Below are positions 15,332-23,080 of a DNA stretch of 37,435 bases, one piece after another. This DNA comes from Ornithinicoccus halotolerans (GTDB lineage: Bacteria; Actinomycetota; Actinomycetes; Actinomycetales; Dermatophilaceae), in the NCBI RefSeq assembly GCF_009602535.1, contig NZ_WIQI01000022.1, positions 1 through 37,435 on the forward strand. The letters run 5' to 3'. The notes under the pieces were generated by a model, which did no database searches, was not told where the DNA came from, and saw nothing but the letters and a program-made list of their open reading frames with translations. Both the position numbers and the translations under genes were made by a program. Numbering within the stretch: position 1 is the first letter of the stretch; every line of letters begins with the position of its first letter.

Positions 15332-16957
15332 ATGAGGTACGAGTTGGGGGAGGTCTTCAACGAGGCGGGCCTACCAGAAGTGACTTACGTAGCCCCCAGC
15401 ATCGGTCAGCAGCTCAAGGGGTCGCTGGCCACCAAAGGCAAGCACGTCACCCTCGTTGGCCCGTCTGGTAGTGGCAAATCGACGGTCGCGACCCGCACGC
15501 TCGCGTCCCTTGGATTCGCTGACGACGACATCCTGCGTCTCAACGGTCGCAACTACGCACAAGCAAGCACGATAACTGAGATCTTCGGACAGATCTTTGG
15601 AGTCGCGCCAACCATGGAAGAAATTGAACCGTGGTTGAAGGTGTATAAGATCATTTTCGTCGACGACGTACATCACTTGAGCACGAACGCCAGAAATGAA
15701 CTTGCCTCTCGACTCAAGATTTGGCACGAGATGGGTATCAGGTTCTTCTTAGTTGGCATCGCGAAGACAAGTGAGGCCATCCTCGGCCAGGACCCCGAGT
15801 TGGCGATCCGTAACGACGCCTGGCACCTAGATCGACAAACAAACGAGTTTATGTTCGAGCTGCTGGCGAAAGGCGAAGAGGCTCTTAACATAGAGTTCTC
15901 CGACGACGCTAGGAAGACGGCCACGGCTGCCGCTCAAGGATCTCCTTCGATCTTCCAGGCGATATGCCGTATCGCGTGCGTTGAGGCGGATGTGTTTGCT
16001 ACTGTGCCGGAGAAGGTTTCCATTGACGTCGACCTACCCCTCATTCGAAGTTCCGTGGTACGTCAGTATGACGGCCGATATCTGACGAAGATCGTGAGCC
16101 TAGCGCGAGGGAGACGACAGGCTCGGTCCGTTCACGATACGTATTACTCGATCGTCGAGCAGATAGCAAGGAGCGGCAAGCAGCAAATATCGCAAGACGA
16201 GTTGTATCACAAGATTGTCGGCAGCGCAGATGCACGAAACAAGGGCAGGGCGCGAAATAGTTTTTACCGCGCCGTGAAGGCGCTGCCGGTGGTCATCGAT
16301 GAGAATAATCTCAGCGACGTTCTGATCTTCGAGAATGGCACTCTGAGTATTGACGATCCGGTCTTTCGTTTCTACCTAGACCATCTAGATTTCTCTCGCG
16401 TCCGCTCCCAGGTGAATGTGCGTCGTCTTGGCTATGAGTATGACGTGGCCGTCTCTTTCGCTGGTACTGACAGGGCCGTGGTATCTCAGTTGGTGGAGAA
16501 GCTCCTTGAGCGCGGCCTGGAGGTGTTCTACGACTTCGATGAGCAGGCGATGCTGTGGGGTAAAGATCTACGCAAGGAACTTGCTCGCGTGTATGGCCAA
16601 GACGCGCAATACATGGTGGTATGTCTGTCCGAGGCCTACCCCGAAAAAGACTGGCCATCCTTTGAATTTGAGATTGGCAAGAATGCGGGCCAGAAGCGTA
16701 CCGAAGACTACTTGCTCCCTCTTGTTGTAGGCGACGAGCGCCCGGCAATCATCGGTCTCCCTGCATCCGTTGGCCACATCAGTTTGTCTGATCATTCATT
16801 GGATGACGTTGCGGAACTCATCCAGGAAAAACTCAGCTCGCTTCCCCCGATCCGGCCAGAAGTGGAAACAGATCAAGCAGAAGCGGGAGTCACCGTCACT
16901 CCGGACGGGGTCGAGATACTGGAGCTGGACCCAGGTGCCGAGGAGACCGACAAGTAG
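15332..16957 (+). CDS. NTPase-TIR fusion protein, putative anti-phage NADase effector
   Basis: This 541-aa protein has an N-terminal P-loop ATPase: Walker A 'GPSGSGKST' (residues 43-51) and Walker B 'KIIFVDDVHH' (106-115), with AAA/TniB-like spacing. A winged-helix-like middle (about 260-350) follows. The C-terminal TIR domain (about 365-500) starts 'YDVAVSFAGTDRAVVSQLVE' and has 'VFYDFDEQAMLWGKDL'; Glu445 in 'WPSFEFE' aligns with the NADase catalytic Glu. Family knowledge: bacterial TIR domains fused to NTPase sensors degrade NAD+ on infection. The start is ATG 15332 with GGGGAAGGA upstream; a longer upstream reading frame runs through tRNA copy C and is not coding. Codon use is markedly less GC-rich than that of the neighbours, a sign of transfer. 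Confidence 0.85.
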   Translation: MRYELGEVFNEAGLPEVTYVAPSIGQQLKGSLATKGKHVTLVGPSGSGKSTVATRTLASLGFADDDILRLNGRNYAQASTITEIFGQIFGVAPTMEEIEPWLKVYKIIFVDDVHHLSTNARNELASRLKIWHEMGIRFFLVGIAKTSEAILGQDPELAIRNDAWHLDRQTNEFMFELLAKGEEALNIEFSDDARKTATAAAQGSPSIFQAICRIACVEADVFATVPEKVSIDVDLPLIRSSVVRQYDGRYLTKIVSLARGRRQARSVHDTYYSIVEQIARSGKQQISQDELYHKIVGSADARNKGRARNSFYRAVKALPVVIDENNLSDVLIFENGTLSIDDPVFRFYLDHLDFSRVRSQVNVRRLGYEYDVAVSFAGTDRAVVSQLVEKLLERGLEVFYDFDEQAMLWGKDLRKELARVYGQDAQYMVVCLSEAYPEKDWPSFEFEIGKNAGQKRTEDYLLPLVVGDERPAIIGLPASVGHISLSDHSLDDVAELIQEKLSSLPPIRPEVETDQAEAGVTVTPDGVEILELDPGAEETDK

Positions 16958-17705
16958 GCCTGCATTCGTGCCGTCTCGACGCTGTGGTCGCTGGGGTCGA
17001 GGTGCGAGTAGATGGTGTTCGTCGTGGTGATGGACGTGTGACCCATCCACCGGCTCACCTTGTACGGCTCCACCCCATCCGCGAGCAGCATGGAGGCCCA
17101 GGTGTGGCGCAGGTCGTGGAACCACACGTCTCCTAGCTCCGCGCGGTCCAACGCGGGGCGGAAGTTGCGGCGGTAGAACGACCCCTGGCCCCACTGCCGC
17201 CCCCAGTCCAACGTGCGGGCACCGGGAGTGCGTCCCGGTCACAAAGCCGCGTCGGGGTCGGCGCGGTGCGGGTGCTCATTGAGGTAAGCGCGCAAGTCGT
17301 CCACGAGCGCGTCAACCAGCAGCGGCACCTTGCGGCGGGACCGGGCGGACTTGGGGTGCCGGTGACCCGCTCGCCGTTGATGCGCTCCCGGGTGACCTCC
17401 ACGGCTACCTCGCGGCAGAGCAGGTTCACGTCTTTGATGAGGAGGCCTGCCACCTCCCCAGCGCGGAGGCCGGTGTACGCCGCGAAGCGGACGATCAGCC
17501 CGTACGGGTGGAAGTAGTCCAACTCGCCGGCCAGTCGCTCCACCTTCAGCCGGGGTTAGGAACCGGGCCTCGTACTTCTCCAGCCGGGGGAGCACCGTCC
17601 CGGTACAGGGTTCGGGGCGACGTGCTTGTGCTGCACGGCGTACTTCATGGCCTTAGTGAGCGCGACGAACACCTTGCGGACGGTCGAGGGGGAGCACCGG
17701 GGCGA
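16873..17705 (-). pseudogene. Decayed tyrosine recombinase/integrase
   Basis: Blocks of a phage-type integrase are spread over at least three frames: core-binding part 'STVRKVFVALTKAMKYAVQH', then 'AAYTGLRAGEVAGLLIKDVN' (catalytic Arg), then 'VWFHDLRHTWASMLLADG' (His-x-x-Arg), then 'WMGHTSITTTNTIYSHL' (His and nucleophile Tyr). Frame breaks lie near 17550-17600 and 17220-17250. The N-terminal arm-binding domain is missing. The last frame runs 85 bases into the 3' end of the NTPase-TIR gene, tail to tail. It was probably the recombinase of the older element. Confidence 0.8.
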
Positions 17706-17760
17706 ACCGGCGTACAACGCCGCACCATCTCGATGAGTGCGGCGGTGCAAGCCATCGGTC

Positions 17761-18156
17761 TCAGCAGGTGTGGCCCTGCTTGTCCACCAGGACAGCGCGG
17801 CAGTGAGGGCACGACGTCCACCCAAAGGCGGCGGGATCAGCGGCTCCCGGGGACGGGACGGCCACCTTCTCGGGAGCTGCGAGCGCGGCGATCACGCCGG
17901 GGCGCTGCTTCAAGACTCGGCTGTGGATGGGCACCTCGTCGGGCGCGTCTACACCCTCGTCCCTGAGGACCCTCGCGCAGCGGTTGAAGTTGCTGGGGTT
18001 GTAGTCGGCCGACTTGGGGTTCGCCGAGAACACCACCCGCAATCCGGGCTTCTCGCCGTGTTCATCGGTGAAGCGCGAGTCGTTCGTGGTGACGTGGATC
18101 GCGTTCTGGTTCTTGTCCCACCAGACGTTCATCTTGACGTCGGTATAGCCACTCAT
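17761..18156 (-). CDS. Small protein with C-terminal zinc ribbon, mobile-element associated
   Basis: This 131-aa protein begins 'MSGYTDVKMNVWWDKNQNAI' and ends with a possible metal-binding pair 'CPHC...GHTC'. A GAGAGGA ribosome site precedes the ATG. The opening reads like a substrate- or DNA-contacting beta domain ('IHVTTNDSRF'), but no function can be named. It sits between a decayed integrase and the EVE-DUF3883 gene on the same strand. Proteins of this size with a terminal zinc ribbon are common beside actinobacterial integrases. Confidence 0.6.
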   Translation of the reverse strand: MSGYTDVKMNVWWDKNQNAIHVTTNDSRFTDEHGEKPGLRVVFSANPKSADYNPSNFNRCARVLRDEGVDAPDEVPIHSRVLKQRPGVIAALAAPEKVAVPSPGAADPAAFGWTSCPHCRAVLVDKQGHTC

Positions 18157-18235
18157 AGCGGTTCCTCTCTATGGGACGACCCCCTCTATGGGGCCGGCAG
18201 CTCCGGGCTGCACGTACAAACTACCGCTCGCCCTT

Positions 18236-19279
18236 CTACGACCGCCAGCCCTTGTCAGGCAAGGTGTAACGGAACCGGATCGGTAGGAGGTCCGCAGCGT
18301 GGGCGGTCCAAGTCTGGAGAACGCGACCATGTCCTCCGAAAGCAGTCACCGATCCGTCGGAGTTCCGCTCGTATTCCACACCTTCGGCGACGTAGAGGGC
18401 GGTGGGTTGGTGGTCTCGTGAGTTGGCCACCTCGTTGTGTGTCAGCTCAACGTGGGTCGCCCCGTCCGCAGATGTTCCCTTGACCTCAACGCGGAGCTCG
18501 ACGCCGCCCTTTGTGGCAACGAGGTCATACGAGTGCGTGGTCCCTACGTCCTGGATGTCCGCCGGTGCATAACCTTCGCTGACCAACCATTCGACCGCGA
18601 GGTCCACGGCCCGCCGCTCGATAGCGCGCCGGGTAGCGACGTCCAGCATGTATCCCGCGTTCTTGACGCTGCGGGTCTTCTTCACAGGTCGCGGTGCTGC
18701 GCGCCCTCCGCCCGCCGCCGGTGCATGCTCGTCGAAGAGGTCAAGTGCGTCGAAGACAGCGAGCACCTCGCGTGGCATCTTCACGAAGTAGGTCTGCTGG
18801 GCACGCAACTCGCGCTTGTCGCTGAACTGGAACGGAAAGTACAGATTTCCCGGATAGACCGTTTCGAGCTCCTGCTTCACCTGCCTCAGAGCTATCTCTG
18901 CTGCGCGGACTTCGCTGATGGTGACCGGGTCGGTCAGAGGGGTGTAATCCTGCAGCGGCATCATCCAAGCAGGTCGGCTATTTGTTGAGCCCTTGGCGCG
19001 GCCGACAGTCCCGCGAGCCTGCCAGCTGATGGTCGTGTACTCGTAGACACCAGTCGCCCGCGACCACCCCGCGATACCAGGTTCGTCGTGCAGTGACTTG
19101 TGCCAGTGTAGGACGATGTCCCCAGGTGCCACCCGCGTTATGAGTTCGTACCCCCAGTACGGTTGACCGCCCTGCTGTGTCTGCGGCGCATACAGATTGT
19201 TCCCGACGTCGGATCGATCCGTGATCTCCATCCAGAAGCGCTGGTCAGAGTCGTTGGCCCACCACTCGTTGATCTCCAC
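18236..19279 (-). CDS. EVE-like domain plus DUF3883 (NOV-C) protein, putative modification-dependent restriction nuclease
   Basis: The protein has about 347 residues. The N-terminal half ('INEWWANDSDQRFWMEITDR' ... 'APGDIVLHWHK' ... 'IAGWSRATG') looks like an EVE/PUA-like reader, a fold that recognises modified bases. The C-terminal part is DUF3883: 'RRAVDLAVEWLVSEGYAP', then 'SYDLVATKGGVELRVEVKGT', which carries a D-x12-E-x-K nuclease signature of the PD-(D/E)XK type (codons near 18524, 18485 and 18479). Family knowledge: DUF3883 is often attached to restriction and helicase systems. The GTG at 19279 fits the domain start; a GTG at 19354 would add 25 residues but lies inside a hairpin. There is no partner methylase nearby, which fits a type IV-like enzyme. 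Confidence 0.75.
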   Translation of the reverse strand: MEINEWWANDSDQRFWMEITDRSDVGNNLYAPQTQQGGQPYWGYELITRVAPGDIVLHWHKSLHDEPGIAGWSRATGVYEYTTISWQARGTVGRAKGSTNSRPAWMMPLQDYTPLTDPVTISEVRAAEIALRQVKQELETVYPGNLYFPFQFSDKRELRAQQTYFVKMPREVLAVFDALDLFDEHAPAAGGGRAAPRPVKKTRSVKNAGYMLDVATRRAIERRAVDLAVEWLVSEGYAPADIQDVGTTHSYDLVATKGGVELRVEVKGTSADGATHVELTHNEVANSRDHQPTALYVAEGVEYERNSDGSVTAFGGHGRVLQTWTAHAADLLPIRFRYTLPDKGWRS

Positions 19280-19344
19280 ACGAGCGAGTATGCCCGGCCC
19301 ACCGCAGGAGGGGTTCGGAGGGGTTCGCTCGCTGGGAGGAGAGG

Positions 19345-19379
19345 AGAGGGGCACCCGGACCTAAGTCGGATGCCCCTCT
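19345..19379 (-). terminator. Hairpin flanking tRNA copy B, possible displaced tRNA terminator
   Basis: AGAGGGGCA (19345-19353) pairs perfectly with TGCCCCTCT (19371-19379), with a partly paired inner stem and a CTAA loop. On the minus strand it directly follows tRNA copy B, where a terminator of the original tRNA transcript would be expected. There is no T-run. Confidence 0.4.
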
Positions 19380-19444
19380 ACCTGCGATAACGCGAGGTCG
19401 GCCAGCAGGGGCTTGAAACCCTGGACCGACGGATTCATGAGTCC
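19380..19444. repeat. Diverged tRNA-Ile2 3' half (copy B) with flank, left attachment site of the younger element
   Basis: It matches 26255-26315 over about 60 bases with four inserted bases and scattered changes. The similarity includes the 'ACCTGCGA(T/C)AACGCG' flank beyond the tRNA 3' end, so it is longer than the tRNA itself. It is paired with copy A as attL/attR of the 6.9-kb element. Confidence 0.65.
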
Positions 19445-19547
19445 ACGCCGACGGGTTGCAGGAGTCTGCCTAGGGCCGATTCGCGCTCAGCGACCAGCCA
19501 CTGAACCGCTCCTGAACGGTCCCGTTGCGCTACGTTCTGAGGCTCGG

Positions 19548-19566
19548 CGTAGCAAACCGTTAGCAA
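19548..19566 (+). repeat. Arm-type integrase site candidate, left end
   Basis: CGTAGCAA and CGTTAGCAA stand in direct tandem (10-base period) about 100 bases inside copy B. The 24-base context matches the pair at 26192-26211 except for one missing base and one substitution. Confidence 0.45.
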
Positions 19567-19943
19567 GCCCGGCTGGTCCGCGGGCCTAGCGGACTCCGGC
19601 GTCCACGCAGTGCCTTGGGCCCTGAGTGCCTCCGCCTGTGCAGGCCCCGACACCCAGCCCAGTCCGTTTTCACGGATCTGCCGAGAGTCGGACGTCTTCA
19701 GCCTCCGATGAATGCGAACCCTCGAGCCGTCTCCTGAGAGGTGCACACGCTTGCCTATGAGCCCCCGTTGATCGCCGCTCCCTCCGCCGCAGACGGTTGT
19801 GGCAGCGTGCGCGGCGTTGCGGGGGAAGCCCCCCAGCGCGGGCTCGCGACCGAGCGACGGACCAAAGTTCAACCCTCAACGACGAGGCCAGCGGTCTCCC
19901 CAACTGGCGAGCGCGGGGTCACCTGCTGCGCTATACATGGGTA

Positions 19944-20924
19944 ATGACGTCGATGCGCGTACAGATGGGCCACGTTGAGGGCATGCCGACTCATGAAGCG
20001 CTGTCTCTGGCGGGGGACTGGACTCCCAATTGGCGTGCATTCGACGTCGATTCGCGAGCCCCACTTGGTTACTTATGGGCCATGTACGAGGACGCTGTAC
20101 GGCCCAAACTTTCGGACTGGTATGAACCATACCCCGCTGGACCGATTATCCGGCAGGCAGACGACGTGCTGTGGCTGCCATACTCGTCCATCTGCGCACC
20201 GGCGGGCGAACTCCGTTGGAATACGCCCTGGGACAGGATCCGAGTAGCTGAGTTGACGCAGCTATATCCACGGCGTCTAGACACGCTGCAGTACGTGCGG
20301 ATTGCATGGGCCACGGTTCCCCAAATCGGTGACGGAGATGGGCTCCCTTGGGAGTACCTCCTGCAGATATGGCAAGACTTGGAGCCCTGGGTGCAAACGG
20401 TCCTGGCTGGCACCGGAGCAGCCCTAACACTGAGAGACGGAGCACAACTCACGGTCGATGCCGCCCGCAAACTAAGCCGTGGGTTTGGCGCAGTGGAACG
20501 CAAGTGGCGGGGTTGGCGTCGGCGTGGTGTGGATTCTGCCCAAGTGCAAGGAGTCCTTGCCGACGAAAGCCTGGACGACTCAGTAAAGGCAGAATTGCTT
20601 GGGCTCGCGCAAGACGAGATTGAGGGACTGAGCGAGGTATTCGATCCCAGCGAGACGCCCAGCGGGCTCTATGCTGGCATCTGGGCTCATCTCAGCGACC
20701 ATCCGCCGAACGAACCCTACGCGCTGGACGAACGCCTATACAAGTGCGTCTGCAGGAAGAGCCAGTGCGACGCCGAGGCCGCCATAATCGCTATCCCCAC
20801 TGGCGTCAAGATCGGTCTCACCTTTGCCAACGACCATTTCGTGCTCGGACGAGAAGCCCTCGACGCACTCCTCGAAGCCAAGGGAAAGTATCCCGCGGGA
20901 CCACACTCCCAGGAGAATCCGTGA
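19944..20924 (+). CDS. Protein of unknown function, element cargo
   Basis: I do not recognise this 326-aa protein. Residues 1-170 are tryptophan/tyrosine-rich and acidic ('WTPNWRAFDVDSRAPLGYLW', 'LPWEYLLQIWQDLEPWVQTV'). A short hydrophobic stretch with 'GTGAALTL' and a basic patch ('RKWRGWRRRG') follow. The last 60 residues contain one cysteine pair ('KCVCRKSQC'), possibly metal-binding, and a tail near 'IAIPTGVKIGLTF'. No signal peptide is seen. The ATG at 19944 is chosen because upstream codons read like noncoding DNA; the ribosome site is weak. GC is lower than in the chromosome. It sits first inside the element's left end, where defence or accessory cargo is common, but no function is claimed. 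Confidence 0.7.
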   Translation: MTSMRVQMGHVEGMPTHEALSLAGDWTPNWRAFDVDSRAPLGYLWAMYEDAVRPKLSDWYEPYPAGPIIRQADDVLWLPYSSICAPAGELRWNTPWDRIRVAELTQLYPRRLDTLQYVRIAWATVPQIGDGDGLPWEYLLQIWQDLEPWVQTVLAGTGAALTLRDGAQLTVDAARKLSRGFGAVERKWRGWRRRGVDSAQVQGVLADESLDDSVKAELLGLAQDEIEGLSEVFDPSETPSGLYAGIWAHLSDHPPNEPYALDERLYKCVCRKSQCDAEAAIIAIPTGVKIGLTFANDHFVLGREALDALLEAKGKYPAGPHSQENP

Positions 20925-21339
20925 AGGAAGTCGAGCGTCATGAGCCTGCAGGCCGACGTTCCGGACCGCGTGACGGTTAGGTTGCCCCGAAGAGGACATG
21001 CCGCCTACGGCCCTCGAATGATCAACTAAGGTGCCTCAGTGAGACGCTGGCGTCTCCGGGTGGAGTGGTGGAGGCCCGGCTCTGACCGTCGGGGACACTC
21101 CTGTGGTGCCTGTCCGAGTGGCTTGCATGCGAGCTGTCCACGATGGTCAGCAGTCGGGTCGGCCGGTCTGACGTGATAGGAACTTGTGGTCGCTCCCTCG
21201 ACTGAGGTGTGTCCGCCGGCAAACCCGACCTTGTCTGCTGCATGAGAGGAGACGCCATCCGTGAGGAGGTGGGGCTGGTGCCGCCGAAGCTGATGGCCCA
21301 GCGGTTGGCAGGGGTTGCGGTCGGCCACAGTAGTAGCCC

Positions 21340-21884
21340 GGCAGCGTCGCAATCTTCCCCGGGAGCTAATCGAGCGGATCGCCGCCGGCGCGAAGCGAAA
21401 CAACCAGCTGGGGAAGGAAGCACCGCTGCGGTGCCCCCGTTGGTGCCGACGCTGTTGGCGCTGACTGACCGGCGTCGGCCCGTTGACCGCGGCCAAGCTC
21501 GTCGGCGAGGTCGCCGGCATCACCCGGTTCCGCACTTCCGACCAGCTGGCCAACCTGGCGGGCACCGCCTGCATCCCTGTCTGGACCGGCAACAACGCCA
21601 GGCGTCCCCTCAACCGGAGCGGCAACCGGCAGCTCAACGCTGCCCTGCACCGGATCGCGGTTACCCGAAATCCGGAGCCTTACCCCGGCCGAGCGAACGG
21701 CTCAACCAACACCGCAACGCCAAACCGACACACTTCGGGTCCTGAAACGGCGCCTGGCCGACGTCGTGTTCCACGCTATGCACCACGACCACTACACCCA
21801 CCACACCGCAGCACCACTCCTGCCAACAGCCGCGGTTGACATCGGAGATACTGATGAATGAGCGACCGGATGAACGCTTCGCCC
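21340..21884 (+). mobile_element. IS110-family transposase remnant
   Basis: The transposase C-terminal domain is readable: 'LTAAKLVGEVAGITRFRTSD', 'PVWTGNNARRPLNRSGNRQL' and 'LNAALHRIAVTR', a block typical of IS110 (Transposase_20). Upstream 'ELIERIAAGAKRNNQ' and downstream 'LRVLKRRLADVVF' belong to the same protein in shifted frames with internal stops. The N-terminal DEDD catalytic domain is absent. Bases from about 21030 may hold more of the element, but no protein is readable there. Confidence 0.75.
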
Positions 21885-22625
21885 GCCTTGTTATCAAACA
21901 GGCATTGGGTTGTGTCGTCACCCGGTACGAGGACGGAAAGGCCGACTCGCAGGTTGATGCGCAGATCATGCTGCCAAGGGGCCCGGCCGGCCTCGAGGTG
22001 GTCGCCGACTACGATCCGATCACCTTGAAACAGTGGAGCGCCCTGGGACGTATCGAGCACAAGGTCTACGTCCCCGGTCTTGGGAGACGATGGCTGCTCT
22101 TTATAGGGCACGACGCTAACGTCAAGCGGCTACGCGCCGAGCTGCCGGGGCTCATGATGCGGTGGGAGATGGGGGAGCTAGCCGCGCCGCCCCGACGAAG
22201 AGTTCCATGCCAACTTGAACAGTTGGGGGTTGCGGCTGCTCACCCAATCGATGATGAGCACTCAGGTGTGATCCATCTCAACAGTGTTGGGTGGTCGGAC
22301 AATGCAGACAGCCCCTCCCTGGGGCGCATGGGTGGAAGGCATGCTAACTCGCCACGACGACGTGGCCAAGAAGCTAAGGGTTCATCCCACTCCGGAGGGC
22401 CATGCTTTTATTTGGGCGACGATGAGCACTGAGTACGCGGTACAATTCTGTCTTGAGGACCGTGGGCAGGGAGTACCTAACGATGTCCCCAATTTGCCTG
22501 GCGGGGTCACGCACGTCTGGGTGGGCGGTTTGATGAGTTCCCAGGGCGTCCTGGCGTGGTTCCCCGACCGCGGATGGTGGCGTACTCCTTGGAAGTGGCC
22601 GGCTGCACGGAGTAAACTTCCCTAA
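21854..22625 (+). pseudogene. Frameshifted conserved hypothetical gene
   Basis: The first part starts at ATG 21854 ('MNERPDERFARLVIKQALGC') and reads to about 22320. The rest continues one base out of frame as 'AWVEGMLTRHDDVAKKL', 'HAFIWATMSTEYAVQF' and 'FPDRGWWRTPW', ending at TAA 22623-22625. Together they make a plausible protein of about 256 aa whose tail resembles actinobacterial hypotheticals of unknown role. The break is near a C/G-rich run at 22312-22325. The start overlaps the end of the IS110 remnant. Confidence 0.6.
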
Positions 22626-22755
22626 CGAACTGTGAATCCTGCCGACGCCGACTGATGTTCAAGGATGTGGCCACATGCGCCCTGCCTTCGAGGGCCGCGT
22701 AACTAGCCCTCGCAATGTCCGGAGATGCCGCGACGCGCGTGTCTTGAGTTGCTGC

Positions 22756-23016
22756 TCACGCTTCAGTGCGCGCGACGTACAGGCTCTCCGCAACAACGGA
22801 CAGGATGTGTGCCAGCTCGGCGGTATCACGAGGGCCGTAGATCATGGACTCGGTGCCGAAATCCGCGTGCTGGTGCGGCTCTGCCCAGCGCAGACGGACC
22901 AACTCTTTCCCCTCGAGCCGTGGGCAGCACCAGGTGCACGCTATTGTGCTAAACCCCGTGAAGATGTACTGGCTGCGGGCAAATACCTGGTGCAAGGGAC
23001 GCCTGAGGCTCAACAT
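22756..23016 (-). CDS. Possible small protein, uncertain
   Basis: This is an 86-codon frame with plausible protein composition ('FTGFSTIACTWCCPRLEGKE', 'MIYGPRDTAELAHILSVVAE'), including a Cys-Cys pair. A GGAGG directly abuts the ATG at 23016, which is too close for a normal start; TTG at 23013 is an alternative. It may be a remnant of a longer gene. In the 455-base stretch from 22626 to 23080 it is the only coding-like signal I see. Confidence 0.35.
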   Translation of the reverse strand: MLSLRRPLHQVFARSQYIFTGFSTIACTWCCPRLEGKELVRLRWAEPHQHADFGTESMIYGPRDTAELAHILSVVAESLYVARTEA

Positions 23017-23080
23017 CCTCCGGCAGGTCGGTCAGGAAGACCGCCCGCGACGAGGCGGGTGACACCTGTAGGTTGGAGGG

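Larger units (their letters stand above)
15020..19444. mobile_element. Putative older integrative element between tRNA copies C and B
   Basis: This is a 4.4-kb segment between two tRNA-derived repeats. It contains an NTPase-TIR gene with visibly lower GC than its surroundings, a decayed tyrosine integrase, a small zinc-ribbon protein and an EVE-DUF3883 gene. It looks like a degenerate tRNA-integrated element whose cargo is defence-like. The boundaries are inferred from the repeats. Confidence 0.45.

Noticed and set aside
19435-19872. 145-codon minus-strand frame at the left end of the younger element
   Set aside because: It overlaps the attachment repeat and arm motif and has no recognisable domain; more likely noncoding end DNA.
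21022-21637. Minus-strand frames opposite the IS110 remnant
   Set aside because: Shadows of transposase coding DNA on the plus strand; no protein family features.
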